From the NCBI RefSeq assembly GCF_000715075.1, contig NC_134082.1:62459466-62523465 (forward strand): a stretch of 64,000 nt of DNA. The letters are read 5' to 3'. Positions 44,365 through 57,910 of the stretch are shown piece after piece. Under the pieces are notes generated by a model. It saw only the letters and a program-made list of their open reading frames with translations. It was not told the DNA's origin and made no database searches. This DNA comes from Nicotiana tabacum. Taxonomy: Eukaryota > Streptophyta > Magnoliopsida > Solanales > Solanaceae. Numbering within the stretch: position 1 is the first letter of the stretch; the number at the start of each line of letters is the position of its first letter. The translations under genes and the position numbers were made by a program.

Positions 44365-45975
44365 GGCACATGATAAAAGGAGCTGTCAGTACTATTGATA
44401 AAAGGATGGACGACAATGTTTATATCGGTTCAGTGTACGTTGACTGCAAAAAGTTCGACATGGATAAACTGAGATTTGCTTGTAGGCATCTCATTAGCAA
44501 ACACATGTTTGATTAGTTTCATAGTTAACTTATACTTTAATTTATTGCACAAAAGGAAATTTCACTCAACTTTGTTAAGTATAAAGTCACTAAGCAATTT
44601 TTTTTAATAAAAAAAGTCACTCAACTTTTTCTAACAGAAAATCAAGAAAAGGAAACAAAACAAACGTTTTCTATTTTCTTTATGAAAAAAGAAATATTTT
44701 CCATTATGTTTAGGCAAATTTGAATGACATTGAATCACTGAAATCACTTTTGGCTTTCTAGGCCTAAACAAGAAAATTATTATTTACCTTTCACAGGGAG
44801 CAATATACCGACGACATCGACAAAAGAACAAGGTCAACTAAGTGATCAACCTAGCGACAAGTATCATATACCTTACTAGTTCAATTTTTCTCATCGTACT
44901 GATGCATGAATCGTCTTAGCCATACTAATATAGCACTTTTCCCCACTTGGGGGACTTATCCCGTAAACCTAGGCTTAACTTGGAATGTGTCCTTACACCA
45001 GCACGTGTAGTTCTATGGTATCGATTCGAACCGATCTTGGTGGTATCCACTAGTAACTCCTAAAATATTTGATATTCCAAAAATAGATTCATAACCTAAT
45101 AACCTCAAATGATCTTCTTTTATCAAATCATAACTCATGGTCAAACTAAACCATTTGAATAAAATCAAACACATAATTTTTTCATGGTAAAACATTTAGC
45201 AATTTAACATCCATCTTTTAAAGATATAACAAATGATATCCATAAATTTAGTTTCAAAATAAATACTTTTCATGAAAACATCTCTTTAGCACTCAAATAT
45301 TTTATATTCTTATCAATACATAATTTTTAATGAAACTTATAACATTTACCTCAAGTGGCATTCACCAAATCTTTGAAAATAAGATTTTCCTTTTATAAAA
45401 TAACAAGATCTTTTATATGCAACACAACTCAAAATACATGGTGACACCCTTTTCCGCTTGTTGCAACAAGTGCAGATGCACATTTACAAATAAGCTTACG
45501 TATTAACTCAAAGCATGATGTTAAGCAAATCTCTCAAAAAGAGTAATTTTTAATCAACTTATACCTCACTTTCACTTTGATATCAATTATCTATTTCTTA
45601 TTCGCTTACGGTATTTCAACATCTATAAATATGCTAAAACTTCATCAACAACTTGATATCTATAGTTAAATATTCTCACTACATTAAAACACATCCAAAA
45701 ATATTATCAATATCCATTTAGGACTCACAAGTTGGTTACAAACCCATAACCATCCTAATCGTCAATTAGGTTCACCCATTGGCTTATTAAATTATATTCT
45801 TATAAAGTAGTACTCATTTAGAGTCATTAACTATACTACATTAATTATCGAACATCAGTAAGTCGCTATTTATTATCTTTCCCAATGAAACCTTAGTCCA
45901 CAAATATTTATTTCAAGAACTAGTGTTATTTCTTAATCAAATGGTGATTTTTACTTGGACTTGTTTATCATTTAA
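44365..45975. other. Intergenic; left part of a decayed LTR-like sequence
   Basis: From about 44800 the sequence continues, across the solo LTR, into 49771-50778. Read on the minus strand it looks like a degenerate LTR. No gene. Confidence 0.4.
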
Positions 45976-45980
45976 GTTAT

Positions 45981-48900
45981 TGTAACGACCTGACCGATTG
46001 TTTTGAGTGTTTTCACTAAGTCCGGTAGTTTGAGGTCCTGAGTAGCTTTGTATGGTATAATATGAATTTCGCGTATCATCAATTTCGGTTTTCGAGTGGT
46101 TCATAATTGATCTAGAAGGATGATTCTCACTTGAGATGCTTGAAGTTGAAAGAGTTGATTAAGTTTGATTTTTGGTGTATTTGACCTCAGATCAGAGTTT
46201 TGATGGTTCTGATAGGTCCGGATGATAATTTTAGACTTGAGAGTATACCCGGATTTTCATCTGGATGTTTCTAGAAAGATTCGACACTATTTACCTAAAG
46301 GTCGAAATTTGAAGGTTTAGAATGTTCATAAATTTGATTGCAAGATGACTTTGATGATATTATGTTCGGATTTTAGTTCTGGGAGATGGAATAGTTTCGT
46401 TATATTATTTGAAACTTGTGTGCAAAATTTAAGGTCATTCCGAGTTGATTTGACATGGTTGCACGAGTTTTGGAAGTTGAATGTTCAAAAGTATATTAAG
46501 TTTGATTTGAGGTGCGATTCATGATTTTATTGTTGTTACATATGATTTGAGGCCCCGAGTAGATCCGTATTATATTTTGGGACTTGTTGGTATATTCAGG
46601 CGGGGTCCCGAGGGGTTCGAGTGAGTTTCGGGGTAGTTTCGTATCATTACGGATTGGCTTGGAGTTGTTGGTCTCTGCTGTTTACTGATGTCTCTGTTGT
46701 TCTTCGCAATTGCGAAGATGTGGTGGCGATCGCGAAGATGTGGTTGCGATCGCGTAGTGATTCATGGAACTAGGGGATTTTCTTAATCGCGTTCGCGTTG
46801 CGTCGAACGCAATTGAGGAGAGTTGGAGCTAGTCTTTTTCGCGTTCGCTCATGTGGAATCGTAGTCGCGTAGTGTTGAGCTAGAAGCTGGAGGCCTTCTT
46901 CATCGTGTTTTCATAGAGAGAGTCGCATTCGCGAAGTTCTGTGTCATCTATGAGTCGCGTTTGCGTGGAGTGTGTCGCGAATGCGAAGAGTAATTTGAGG
47001 GCAGTGGATTTTATGCTTCGTGATCGCGAAGCTGGTTCCGCGATCTCGAAGAGTTCACCTGGGCAGTGTTTATAAGGTACTCTCTTTCGAAGGTCTTTGT
47101 TATTTTATTATATTTTGAGTTGTGGAGCTCGAATTTGGGTAACTTTTACCACACGAATTGGGGTAAGTATATTTGACATGGTTTTGATTATATTCCATGA
47201 TTCGATCTTCGATTTTGGCATTTTATTAATTTTATAAAAAGAGAAATTGAGGGGTTTTGTCTAAACTTCCCTAAAGTGAAAATTTGAGTTTTGGACATCG
47301 ATTCGGAGTTGGAATTGAGTAAAATTAGTATGGTGGACTCGTAACCGAATGGGTTGTCAGAATTTATGAGTTTTGTAGGGTTCCGAGGTGCGGGCCTAGG
47401 TTTGACGTTTTGGTTGACTTTAAGTATTTGATCAAAGATTCGACCTTAATCGTTTGGGTTTTCTTCCTACGACATTATTTGATTGTTTTGAGTTGCTTTT
47501 GGCTAGTTTTGAGTCGTTCAGATGTCGATTTGAGTGGGATGGCGCTTCTAGTGTATCGATTTTGCTTGTTTGAGGTAAATGTCTTGTCTAACTTTGTTGT
47601 GGAAATTTTTTTCTATTATTGATATTGTTTGCTACATACATGGGTAATGTATATATGAGGTGACGAGCGGATATGTAAGTTCCAAGGTTAATCATGCTTG
47701 GGGGTAGATTATACGATTATTTGTGCCTTGTTGGAGTATGTGACCTTCTTGCTTTATGTTTTACTTGACTTCTAGATTAATATTAATATGAAATTAAATG
47801 CTAGAACTCATGATTTAGCTTATTATAACTTGATTAAAATTCGATGAACTTTTTGTGAAACTATTGATGTGCTAAATTCAGGTCATCACTACACTTCATC
47901 ACAAATACATCGCTATGACCGTTATTCTTAAGATATTTGGATTCTATACTTGAGTTGAAGATCGCTTTGAAATTTGCTGAGAAACTTTAAGTTCTTGATG
48001 TTTATTGAATTTTTATTGGCTTGAAAGTTGTGATTGATGTTCATTTGGAATATTCGCTTAATCACTCTCTTTGATGTTATTCATGCTTCCTATCTTGTTT
48101 ATTATTAATATACATGTGCTTGGTGAGGAAGAGCGTAAAACACGAAGGGTGATGCCATACCATTGCATATACATTATCGTGCGAGGAAGAGGGTAAAGCA
48201 CGAAGAGTGATGCCGTGCCATTACATATATATTATCATGTGAAGAAGAGAGTAAAATACAAGGGGTGATATCGTGCCATTTCATATACATTATCGTGTAA
48301 GGAGGAGAGTAAAACACAAAAGGTGATGCCGGGTCATTTCATTTACATTATTATGTGAGGACAAGTCGTACCATTATTTTTAGATTATCATGTATTCATG
48401 GCACGAAGGGTATTTCCGTGCAGGCAAGGACGAGAGATATGCATTATACTATGATATCTTTCCTTGTGTATACAATTGTGCTCTTGAGTCGATACTGTTG
48501 TACTTATATTTTATATGTGACTTGTCGTTGTTGCTTTGTATTTGTCTTCTACTTTTATTGTTGTTGTATTATCCATGCCTTCTATTTGTTTAGTTTATAA
48601 AGATCATGTTTTCCTTCTTGTTTGTTACATCTACATCTATGTCATTTCTCATTTCTTGCACTTTTGTATAAGCCTTCTACCATATTATTTATCCAAGCCT
48701 TCTATTCGTTTAGCTTATAAAGATCAGGTTTTCCTTCTTGGTTGTTATATCTACACCTATGCTATTTTTTATTTGTTGCACTTTCGTATAAGCCTTCTAC
48801 CATGTTAGTTAGTAAAAGTTATGTTCTCTTATTTTAATTGCTATCATTACCTTTATGCTTCCCACTTATTCTGTTACCGTTATTCATATGCACTGCCTTG

Positions 48901-49765
48901 TTTGTTATTGCTGCTGTGTACTTCCCACTTTGTTGTTACAATTGTTGACATTTCTTTTACTTGGTTGTACTGTTATACATATGCTTGGTGAGCAAGCGAT
49001 AAATACACGAAGGGTGTTGCCGTGCCATTTGATTTGAAATACATTCATATATTTGGTGAGGTTGAGATAAATGCATGAAGGGTATTTTCGTATCATTTGA
49101 TTTGATATCTTGAGTATATTTCTCACACTATGAAAGTTCTGGGTTTACTATCGTAGTATGGTCATCGCTCTACGAAACGGATTGCTTGTGATATTGAGAA
49201 TTATTGACAGCAATGTCTTCTAGTAATCATTTATTGCTTCACATAATTATTCTTGTACTCTTCTATATTATGTTCTAATATTGTTTGTATGGAAAATTCT
49301 ACTGCACAGGTTATATCAGTGAGTATCTTTTAACTAAAAAGCCTCATCACTATTTTGCCGAGGTTAGTCAAGATACTTACTAGGTACATGGGGTCGATTG
49401 TACTTATCCTATACTTCTGCACCTTGTGTGCAGATTTTTGAGCTGAGATGCGGTGGATGACGGGAACTGATTCTGAAGATGTATGTGCCTTTCGGATGTA
49501 GTTACCACTTGTCCCTAGGTAGTTTTAGAGTTAAATTTTGTTGTACATTTCTAACATAAGTTGTATTTATTTCATATCAGTTTTTGTAAAAATCTAGTCT
49601 TAATAGCTCGTGACTTGTGCTACCAATCCTTGGGATATTGTATGAAACCTAAATATATCATTTGTTTATCACTTTTATTTCATTAGAATTGTATTAACTA
49701 TTAATTTGTTGACCTAGTGGGTTAGGTTATGTGCTATCACGACTAGTGGGTTTTGAGTCGTGACA
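45981..49765 (+). mobile_element. Solo LTR of a Ty3 element (3785 bp)
   Basis: Starts TGTAACGACC and ends GTCGTGACA, and is flanked by the 5-bp duplication GTTAT (45976-45980 and 49766-49770). There is no internal region, so it is a solo LTR left by recombination. It contains a CG-rich palindrome block (46690-47050) and a tandem repeat (48115-48360). None of the frames inside is gene-like. Confidence 0.93.
48115..48360. repeat. Tandem repeat in the solo LTR
   Basis: About four copies of a 60-bp unit, GTGAGGAAGAGNGTAAAACA then GAAGGGTGATGCCGTGCCATT and CATATACATTATC. Related single copies recur at 48400-48440 and 48980-49100. Confidence 0.9.
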
Positions 49766-49770
49766 GTTAT

Positions 49771-50778
49771 CAAGTCTATTGGAATCGCTAAAAACTCAAA
49801 ATAATTCCATTTGTATCAATCCATCCATCAGTATTCACCTTCTTTTTCACCCAAAATTTATTTTTAAGACTCACTGCTAGGGTTTATATAATACTCTATT
49901 AAAACTTTAAATAAACTCCATAAACATTCTAGTATACTTTAATAAATCATATATATGAAGACCAAGTAAAGGAATTACCTCTTTGGAGGAAGAATATCAT
50001 TATTTTTCCTTTGTTCTTGAAGGATTTGAAAAAAATCTAATAAACTCCCATGGTTGAATCTTATTAATACTAGTGTTAATTAACTTTAATTAGAATCAAT
50101 CATGAATAAAAACCCACCTTGGTTGATATAAAACACCCTTTGCTCGACTTCCACTCAAAAGCTCTCAAGGATTTTGAAGATGTTGAACGAAATGGCTAAA
50201 ATCGGACAAAAAGGATTACCATTACCACGCTTGGCCTGGGCCCCATTGACACGGTTGGCCTGGGCCATTAGGCATATGCCTCATTCGCCCCTACTGTAAT
50301 CAGCCACGGTTTGAACCGTGAGACGCGATTGAGGCCATGGTCCCAATCATTGGCCACGGTTTGGTTTGGTTCGGCTCAGTTAGCTGCTCTGCTACTCTTT
50401 AGTAAAAAGGTCATAACTTCTTGTAGGAATATCCTAATGATAAACGGTTAGAATCTTTAGAAACTAGACTCGAAGAGATTTCATTTGATAGGTGGTTCAC
50501 TATATATCTCTTTATATATTGAGAGTTGTGCTTATTTGACATGGATCTCGTGCAAGCTCATTTGAAACTTTAGTGTGTCGTATAGTTTCAAATTTAGCTT
50601 GACCCGAGGGCTCCACTTAGACCCTATATCCCTTCAAATATACCTCGTACACTTATTATCATAGCCAAGAGATATCTTTCGTACTAATAGTACTTGTTCA
50701 CACGTAAATTAATGTAAATATCATGCGTCGATCTTCTAAATATTCTTTAAGCACTTCAAAATTTTCTGGAGTGCTACA
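49771..50778 (-). mobile_element. Decayed LTR-like sequence, right part
   Basis: Continues from the region left of the solo LTR. It ends on the plus strand CTGGAGTGCTACA at 50778 (minus strand TGTAGCACTCCAG), a usual LTR start. It contains a palindrome-rich block GGCCTGGGCC / CCACGGTTTGAACCGTG (50210-50375). The other end was not found. Confidence 0.5.
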
Positions 50779-51519
50779 AAAGATATAAATTTTTGCTCTC
50801 TATTTCCATAAAAAATATTTAAAAAATATTCACCTCACGGTATTTTTAATTAGTTAAATATACAATACAATGGCTCGTTATTTGAGTTACTCTCGATTTT
50901 GATATTCCTACAAATGAATATAGATTTAATTGTTCATTAGTAAAAGAATTTTGAGGGCCAACAATGCTAATTTAGAAATTTGACACTTGATATGCATAGG
51001 AATTGTTGGTAAGTTTTGAGCATAAGCATTAGGCGTGTTTAGGATTTACAGTCGGGTGATTGAGATGCATGTCTCATAAAATTAAGCCCTTGTGTGACTC
51101 TCCATGTGTTTTAATAGTGCTCTGCTCATGGGCAAGCCCAAGCGAATCCTAAAAAATCCTTAGAACACTGATCGATGTAGCTTCTAAACAATAAATATCT
51201 TGTGCTCCTTCCTTCATATTTCATTTTCTTTTCTCTTTTTAAATTTTTGGTTTTCAAATTGCAAGTATGAAATTAGAGTCGTAGTAGATAAGGTTTTTGG
51301 TACTCAAAATTTTAAAATAGCTTTAGACAACTGTTGGACATCCAAAGTCATCCCTCATGCTCCTACCTACACCTAGGGTTATGCTGAAGTACATAAGATA
51401 CGGTTTTTTCACTCGTAGGTTTCATATTCGAGTTTTAGGAATGTTAAAATTTCTTGTAGAAAGCGTTTAATTTCTCCTTTAATGGGCATTACGCTCTACG
51501 AATGGAAAATCTAAAAGGC
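50779..51519. other. Intergenic, mostly AT-rich
   Basis: No gene. Phrases near 51010-51150 (GGCGTGTTTAGGATTTACAG, AGCCCAAGCGAATCC) may be old repeat sequence. Confidence 0.4.
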
Positions 51520-51648
51520 GGGGATATTTGTATCTACACATAGTTTTGGGGTCACCATTGAACTTACAAACTTTGCACAAAAATTAACAAGTCCACCCAT
51601 TTTAGGATCAACTTCAGACTTATCAGGTCTTAAGTTGAAGAAAAAAGA

Positions 51649-54600
51649 TGTAACGACCCGGCCGGTCGTTTTGAGAGTAATAGCCCTGATCCCCTATTTA
51701 CTGCCTCCTCCCCCCGTATCTTTTTCTGCTTATGTGATTTGCCGGGAGGTTTCTATTTTTGGTCTCGGGGTGATTTGGGACACTTAGTCCCTAAAATGGA
51801 AGCTTAAGTTCTAGAATTTTGATCGTAGTTGGAACTATGTGAAGATGACTTCGGAATAGAGTTTCGTCAGTTCTGTTAGCTCCGTTGGGTAATTTTGGAC
51901 TTAGGAGCACGTCCGGATTGTTTTTTAGAGGTCTGTAGCTAAATTAGGTTTGAAATGACGAAAGTTGAATTTTTAGTAAGTTTGGCCGGAAGTGAACTTT
52001 TTGATATCGGGGCCAGGTTCTGATTCCGGAAGTTGAAGTAGGTCCCGTAATGTCAATTATGACTTTTGTGCAAAATTTAAGGTCAATCGGGTGTGATTTG
52101 GTAAGTTTTGGCATCGGTTGTAGAAGTTTAAAGTTTCGAAGTTCATTAAGTTTGAATTGGAGGGTGATTCGTATTTTTACAATAACCAACACTCTAGTAT
52201 ACACAGTATTCCCAAAACCCGAAAATCATGAGTCACAAGCTACAGAAGAAAACGAGTATCTCTATACACCAGAGTCTAAGAAAAAGTACGGAAAGGTAAA
52301 TGACATAGGAGAGAATAGAGGGGGACTCCAAGGTCTGCGGACGCGACAGATATACCTTGAAGTCTCCAAAGTCTCGCTGCTCACTGATGACGAGGCTACT
52401 ACGAAATACCTGGATCTGCACATAAACATGTGCAGAAGAGTAGCATGAGTACACCACAACGTTACCCAGTAAGTGACAGGCCTAACCTCGGTCGAGTAGT
52501 AACGAGGTCAGGTCAGGGTCCTACTGGTATATATAATAAATAAAGCAGAAAAATATTGCAGTGTAATAAGAGGCTGGAATTTAACAAAGAGGAAACCACC
52601 GAAAAATAACAGTACATTACATAGGGATAAAGTAGCGGGAGATCTCTCGGGATACCGTCTCGTAGTCCTAAAAGTAAATATACAAGGAGATCTCCCGAGG
52701 TATCGTCTCGTAGTCTCAAAAGCAATGTGCGAGGATCTCCCAAGGTACCGCCTAGTCGTCCCAAAGTAAACACACAGCTCAAATCGATAAATACAACAAT
52801 TAACAATAAGAATTCTACAGTTAAGACTGATACAGATCAAGGAAAAATAGGAAATCAACTAGGCATGTTGCACAGAGTTCAAATAAGCATTTAAAACACA
52901 TAAACACGCGATATTAGGCTAAACAGGATAACTACACATGCTGGTATTACTCAGTTAAGATGAAACAGGTTACTACTCAGTCAAAATCGGATTTTTCAAC
53001 ATATAGCATGTGTACGCACTCGTTACCTCACATACGCGATGCTCACATATCACAACAGTACCAAATCCTAAGGGGATGTCCTCCACACAAGGTTAGGCAA
53101 GCCACTTACCTCGAACCAAGCTCAATCAATCAGTAACAATGCCTTTTCCACGATTTTATGACTCCGAATGGCCCAAATCTAGCCAAAAGCAATTACATAC
53201 CATAAATATAACTATAAGAAACTAATCTAATTAATGAAATCAAGGCTTAGCAAGAAATTAGAAAATCGCCACAAAAGTCGACCTGAGCCCACGCCTCGGA
53301 ATCGGGTAAACGTCACAAAATATGAACACTCATTCACTCACGAGTTCACTCGTACCAAAATTATCAAAATCCGAATCAAAATTCAAAAACTTACTTGAAG
53401 AACTTTCCAACTTTTCCCCCAAATTTCTCAACCAAACTCCTTAATTAAATGATGAAATCAACTATAGATTAGTGGAATATAACCATAAATGAGTTAAGAA
53501 TCATTACACAAAAGCTTCCTCTGAAAATCTCCCAAGTTATCGCCCAAATCCGAGCTCTCAAAGTCCCAAAGTGTAAAATGAGATCAAACCCTAGAAATTC
53601 CTCTTTTCTGCCCAGCGATTTTCACACATGCGGACATTTAGCCGCACCAGTGGTACCGCACCTGCGGAAATTTCATCGCAGGTGCGGACTTGACTTAAGT
53701 CCTCTGGTCCGCTTCTGCGATCAAAAGACCGCGCCTGAGAATAGGAGTGTACAAATCGAACCGGAAAAAACCGCACCAAACCGAAAAGTCAAACCAAACC
53801 GATTAAAAAACCCGACTAGGTTTGGTTTGATTTGGTTTGGTATTGAGTAAAAAAACCTGAACCAAACTGACATATAAATATATAATTTTTATATATACTT
53901 TTAAGATTTTATATATAATTTTCTTTACAAAAATTGTCGAAATATTTGTGATTCTCTTATGGAATATAATATTTAATAAAATATGAAGTACTCCATTTTT
54001 ATTAACCTTAAATAATGGCTTATATGGTCACTTTCTTTTCAAGTGTTACTGAAATGCATAAATTTCTTTGTTCTTCCATGTTCATATGTCAAGATTTATT
54101 AAAGTCTTATATTTTTTTCGATTTTGAAGTGGTATTTCGATAATCTAAAATTAAATAGAACTTATCATTAATTAGATATCATATTGATTTTATGTTTAAT
54201 TATTAAATTCGTTTAACCTTGTAAGTATACATCAACGAAAAATTATTGTTAGACGACTAAAAAAATAACTATCATGTGTTATTAACAAAATTGTACCATA
54301 AAAATATTTTACTAGATCATATGTTTGTCAATTTTTTAAATTTTTACTAAAAATATATTTATTTATAAAAAAAGTTTAACAAAGTAAGATTGAAATAATA
54401 TTCACGTAACAAAAAAATCCGATAAAATCGAACCAATCCAACCCGATATAATTGGTTTGGTTTGGTTTTAATAAAAACCGAACCAATCTAGTCCATGTAC
54501 ACCCCTACCTGAGAGTGCGCCTGCGAACTTTTGTCTGCTTCTGGGGTCTTCCCTTCCAATTCACTCTCCGCGCCTGCGGGCCCTTAAGCGCATAATCGGG

Positions 54601-55014
54601 CTCGCAGATGCGGCATTTCCCTCGCACCTGTGACCCCTGGTCACTCATTCAAAATTCGCTTTTGAGTTTGACCTCACGCACGTGCATGCCCACACCTACG
54701 GTCACCCCATCGTAAGTGCGATAACACCAGAAGATTGAAAGCTTCAACAATTTACACAAGTCCAATTTCGATGCGTTAAGCATTCGAAACTCACCCGAGG
54801 CTCCTAAAATATCATACGAACTTAGTCGAGTCTTCAAATCACATCAACAATGCTACATGTCAGGCGATATTTTTATCAGTTATTTAATTATCTGTTGCAG
54901 TCAGTTGTTAAATTTTTGCTTCCATTTTTGTTATTCCGTAAATGTTAGGCTTACCTAGTCGGAAAGACTAGGTACCGTCACGACATCTTACAGAGGGATA
55001 ATTAAGTCGTGACA
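51649..55014 (+). mobile_element. Ty3 solo LTR with an inverted middle
   Basis: Begins TGTAACGACCCGGCCGGTCG and ends GACATCTTACAGAGG...GTCGTGACA, both in plus orientation. The middle, about 52171-54860, reads in the opposite direction. Comparison with the LTR at 45981-49765 shows this: after GGTGATTC the latter continues ...GTTGTTACATATGATTTGAGGC..., which here is found as the reverse complement at about 54820-54855. Flanks AAAGA and AAAAA are a doubtful target duplication. It carries a 766-bp hAT MITE. Confidence 0.7.
53742..54507. mobile_element. hAT-type MITE (766 bp)
   Basis: Inverted ends TAGGAGTGTACA / TGTACACCCCTA and an 8-bp duplication with one mismatch, CCTGAGAA (53734-53741) and CCTGAGAG (54508-54515). 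Subterminal parts are rich in GGTTTGGTTTG / CAAACCAAACC. No coding capacity. Confidence 0.9.
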
Positions 55015-55859
55015 AAAAAAAGTCTGAGCCAATTAATTTTACAATGCAAATATTACACTTAAGATGTACTTAAGGCCAAAAAGGTCTAAAGTGTAACAAA
55101 TATTTTCATACACTTAAGGCCAAGTAGGTCTAACGTGAAAAATTGCACTTAAGATGCACTTAAGATCAAATAGGTATGAAGTGCAACCAATATTTTCATG
55201 CACTTAAGGAAAAATAGGCCTCAAGTACAAGTTGCCCAGAAAGAGAAATTCGTTCTTTGAATTTCAACAATTCAATACACGATTCAATACCTAAATCTAC
55301 TCCATATGATCACAAATTTAAAATATAACCTCCAAATATCATAAATAACAAACTCCAATCATCAAATTGACAAGATAAAATAAATCTAACAAACCTATTT
55401 TACAATTAAGAAGAAAAAGAAGAAGAAGGAGAATGAAAAGCCTAAAGTTGTCTGTACTTTGGGTATTAATTAATTTTAATTTATTTTAAATTGGGTGTAA
55501 ATTTATTGGCGCGACCAAATACGAGTATACGACGCGTCGTAAAAATTTTACAAAGAAATGGGAAATCCCATGTACTCCTAGTAATCATCGCTCTTCTTAT
55601 TTCAGGATAAGAAAACGGAAAATAGCGACAGGAATTTATGATCGGATAAAATAGAAGAAAAGACATGATGAAAGGAATTATCTATATTATATTAAAAGGA
55701 GAGTAGTTTGCAATGTGGTTAAGTTAAGTGGCAAGCTAAAATGAAGCCACTTGGTTATTTTAAGACAACAAAAAAAATTTGAATTATAAATGGAAAAATA
55801 TTTAATAAAAGTAATAGTCCAAGATTTTCTGTAAAATGAATTTCATTCTTTAATAAATC

Positions 55860-57560
55860 AAAGCCAATTATTTGAATATTTAAACTAAAAATGTTCTATT
55901 TTTGAGAATCTGTTAGACGTACACAAAGAGAGATGCAACATTCATTAATCAAACAAATATATTATAACTATAGGTATGTTTACTTAAATTTGTGTATAAT
56001 ACAGTTATGGTAGGTATCCTTTTTTGAGAAAGAATCAACTAAAATTTTGTTTTGTATCTTATACATTAATTTTAAGTTGAAAGAATAATTCTATATTTAG
56101 TACAAGCTTTGTATCTGACCTTATTTGTAAACAATATACATTAATATATCTATCATATACATTACTATAAGTATTTTTAATTAAATTTTGTGTATAGTTT
56201 ATTAATTTTTAAACTAAAAATATTCTCTTTTTGAGAATATGTTGGACGTACACAAAGAGGGATGCAATTTTCATTAAGCAAGCAAATACACTATAGTTAT
56301 AGGTATCTTTACTTAAATTTGTGTATAATTCAGTTATAGTAGGTATCTTTTTTTGAGAAAGAATCAATTAAAATTTCGTTTTGTATCTTACACATTAATT
56401 TTAATTTATATTATATTAAAAGGAGAGTAGTTTGCAATGTGGTTAAGCCAAGTGACAAGCTAAAATGAAGTCACTTGACAATTTTAAGACAAAAAAAAAA
56501 TTGGATTATAAATGGAAAAATATTTAATAAAAGTAGTAGTCCAAGATTTTCATGAATTTCATTCTTTAATAAATCAAAGCCAATTATTTGAATATTTAAA
56601 CTAAAAATGTTCTCTTTTTGAGAATTTGTTGGACGTACACAAAGAGGGATGCAACTTTCATTAAGCAAACAAATATATTAAAGCTATAGGTATCTTTACT
56701 TAAATTTGTGTATAATTCAGTTATGGTAGGTATCCTTTTTTGAGAAAGAATCAACTAAAATTTCGTTTTGCATCTTACACATTAATTTTAAGTTGAAATA
56801 ATAATTATATATTTAGTACAAGCTTTGTATCTGACCTTATTTGCGAACAATATACATTAATATAGGTATTATATACATTACTATAGGTATTTTTAATTAA
56901 ATTTTCTGTATAATTTATTCTTTTTTAAACTAAAAATGTTCTCTTTTTGAGAATATGTTGGACGTACACAATGAGGGATAACAAATATATTATAGCTATA
57001 GGTATTTTTACTTAAATTTGTGTATAATTCAATTATGGTAGATATCCTTTTTTGAGAAAGAATCAATTAAAATTTCTTTTTTGTATCTTACACATTAATT
57101 ATAAGTTAAAAAATAATTTTATATTAGTACAAGCTTTGTATCTGGCCTTATTTGTGAACAATATACATTAATATAGGTATCATATATATTATTATAGGTA
57201 TCTTTAATTAAATTTTGTGTATAATTCAGTTATGGTAGGTATTCTTTTCTAAGAAAGAAATAATTAAATAAACATTTTTTATTTATTAGTTTTGGTATCT
57301 TTATTAAATATTGTGTATAATTCAATTATAGTAGGTATCCTTTTTTGAAAAAGAATCAATTAAAATTTCGTTTTGTATCTTACACATTAACTTTAAGTTG
57401 AAATAATAATTTTATATTTAGTACAAGCTTTGTATCTGACCTTATTTGCGAACAATATAAATTATTATAGGTATCTTTAATTATATTTTATGTATAATTC
57501 AGTTATGATAGGTATTCTTTTTTAAGAATGAAATAATTAAATAAACATTTTGTATATTAC
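55860..57560. repeat. Irregular tandem array in the Helitron
   Basis: Four to five irregular copies of a roughly 320-380 bp AT-rich unit. Landmarks: GACGTACACAAAGAGRGATG near 55916, 56247, 56631 and (partial) 56960; GTACAAGCTTTGTATCTG near 56100, 56816, 57128 and 57421; GGTAGGTATCCTTTTTTGA in each. Not coding. Confidence 0.85.
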
Positions 57561-57910
57561 ATTTATATTATATTCAAGAAAATAGTATTAAAAAAACGAA
57601 TAAGAGGACAAAGGAAAAAAACAAGAAAAATTAAGGTTTGGTGGTTGACAAATTTTAATTAACCAAAAAAAAAAGTTGAAAATTAAAAAAATGCCAAAAG
57701 CTAAAAAATGAAAGATTCGTATTATTTCTTCAGAACTCACACATACAAATTGATTTACACATGCCTTTTTTAAATATTAGAATTTCATATACATAAAAAT
57801 TGGTTTACTATGATAGTCTTTCCTTAGAAATCTTTATTTAAGCAACTTTTTTTAGGGTTGGCTTCTCTACATTGCTTAGGGTTTAGCTCCCTCACAAACT
57901 TCTGCAAAGT

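Larger units (their letters stand above)
51520..55551. mobile_element. MULE-like element 3, interrupted by a solo LTR
   Basis: The left end GGGGATATTTGTATCTACAC and following 60 bp align with the left ends of elements 1 and 2. The right end, ...GGCGCGACCAAATACG...GCGTCGTAAAAATTTTAC, aligns with GGGCCGACCAAGTAGAGCGTCACGTGCAATTTTTAC of element 2. The right arm has two copies of a roughly 100-bp repeat (CACTTAAGRCCAAATAGGTCT, 55050-55225). I found no 9-bp duplication. Confidence 0.55.

Noticed and set aside
48355..48808. Cys/Tyr/Leu-rich frames resembling membrane proteins
   Set aside because: They lie in the solo LTR in overlapping frames and derive from TTG/TAT-rich repeats.
52050..52448. 132-codon frame
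   Set aside because: Crosses the inversion breakpoint of the LTR, so it cannot be a conserved gene.
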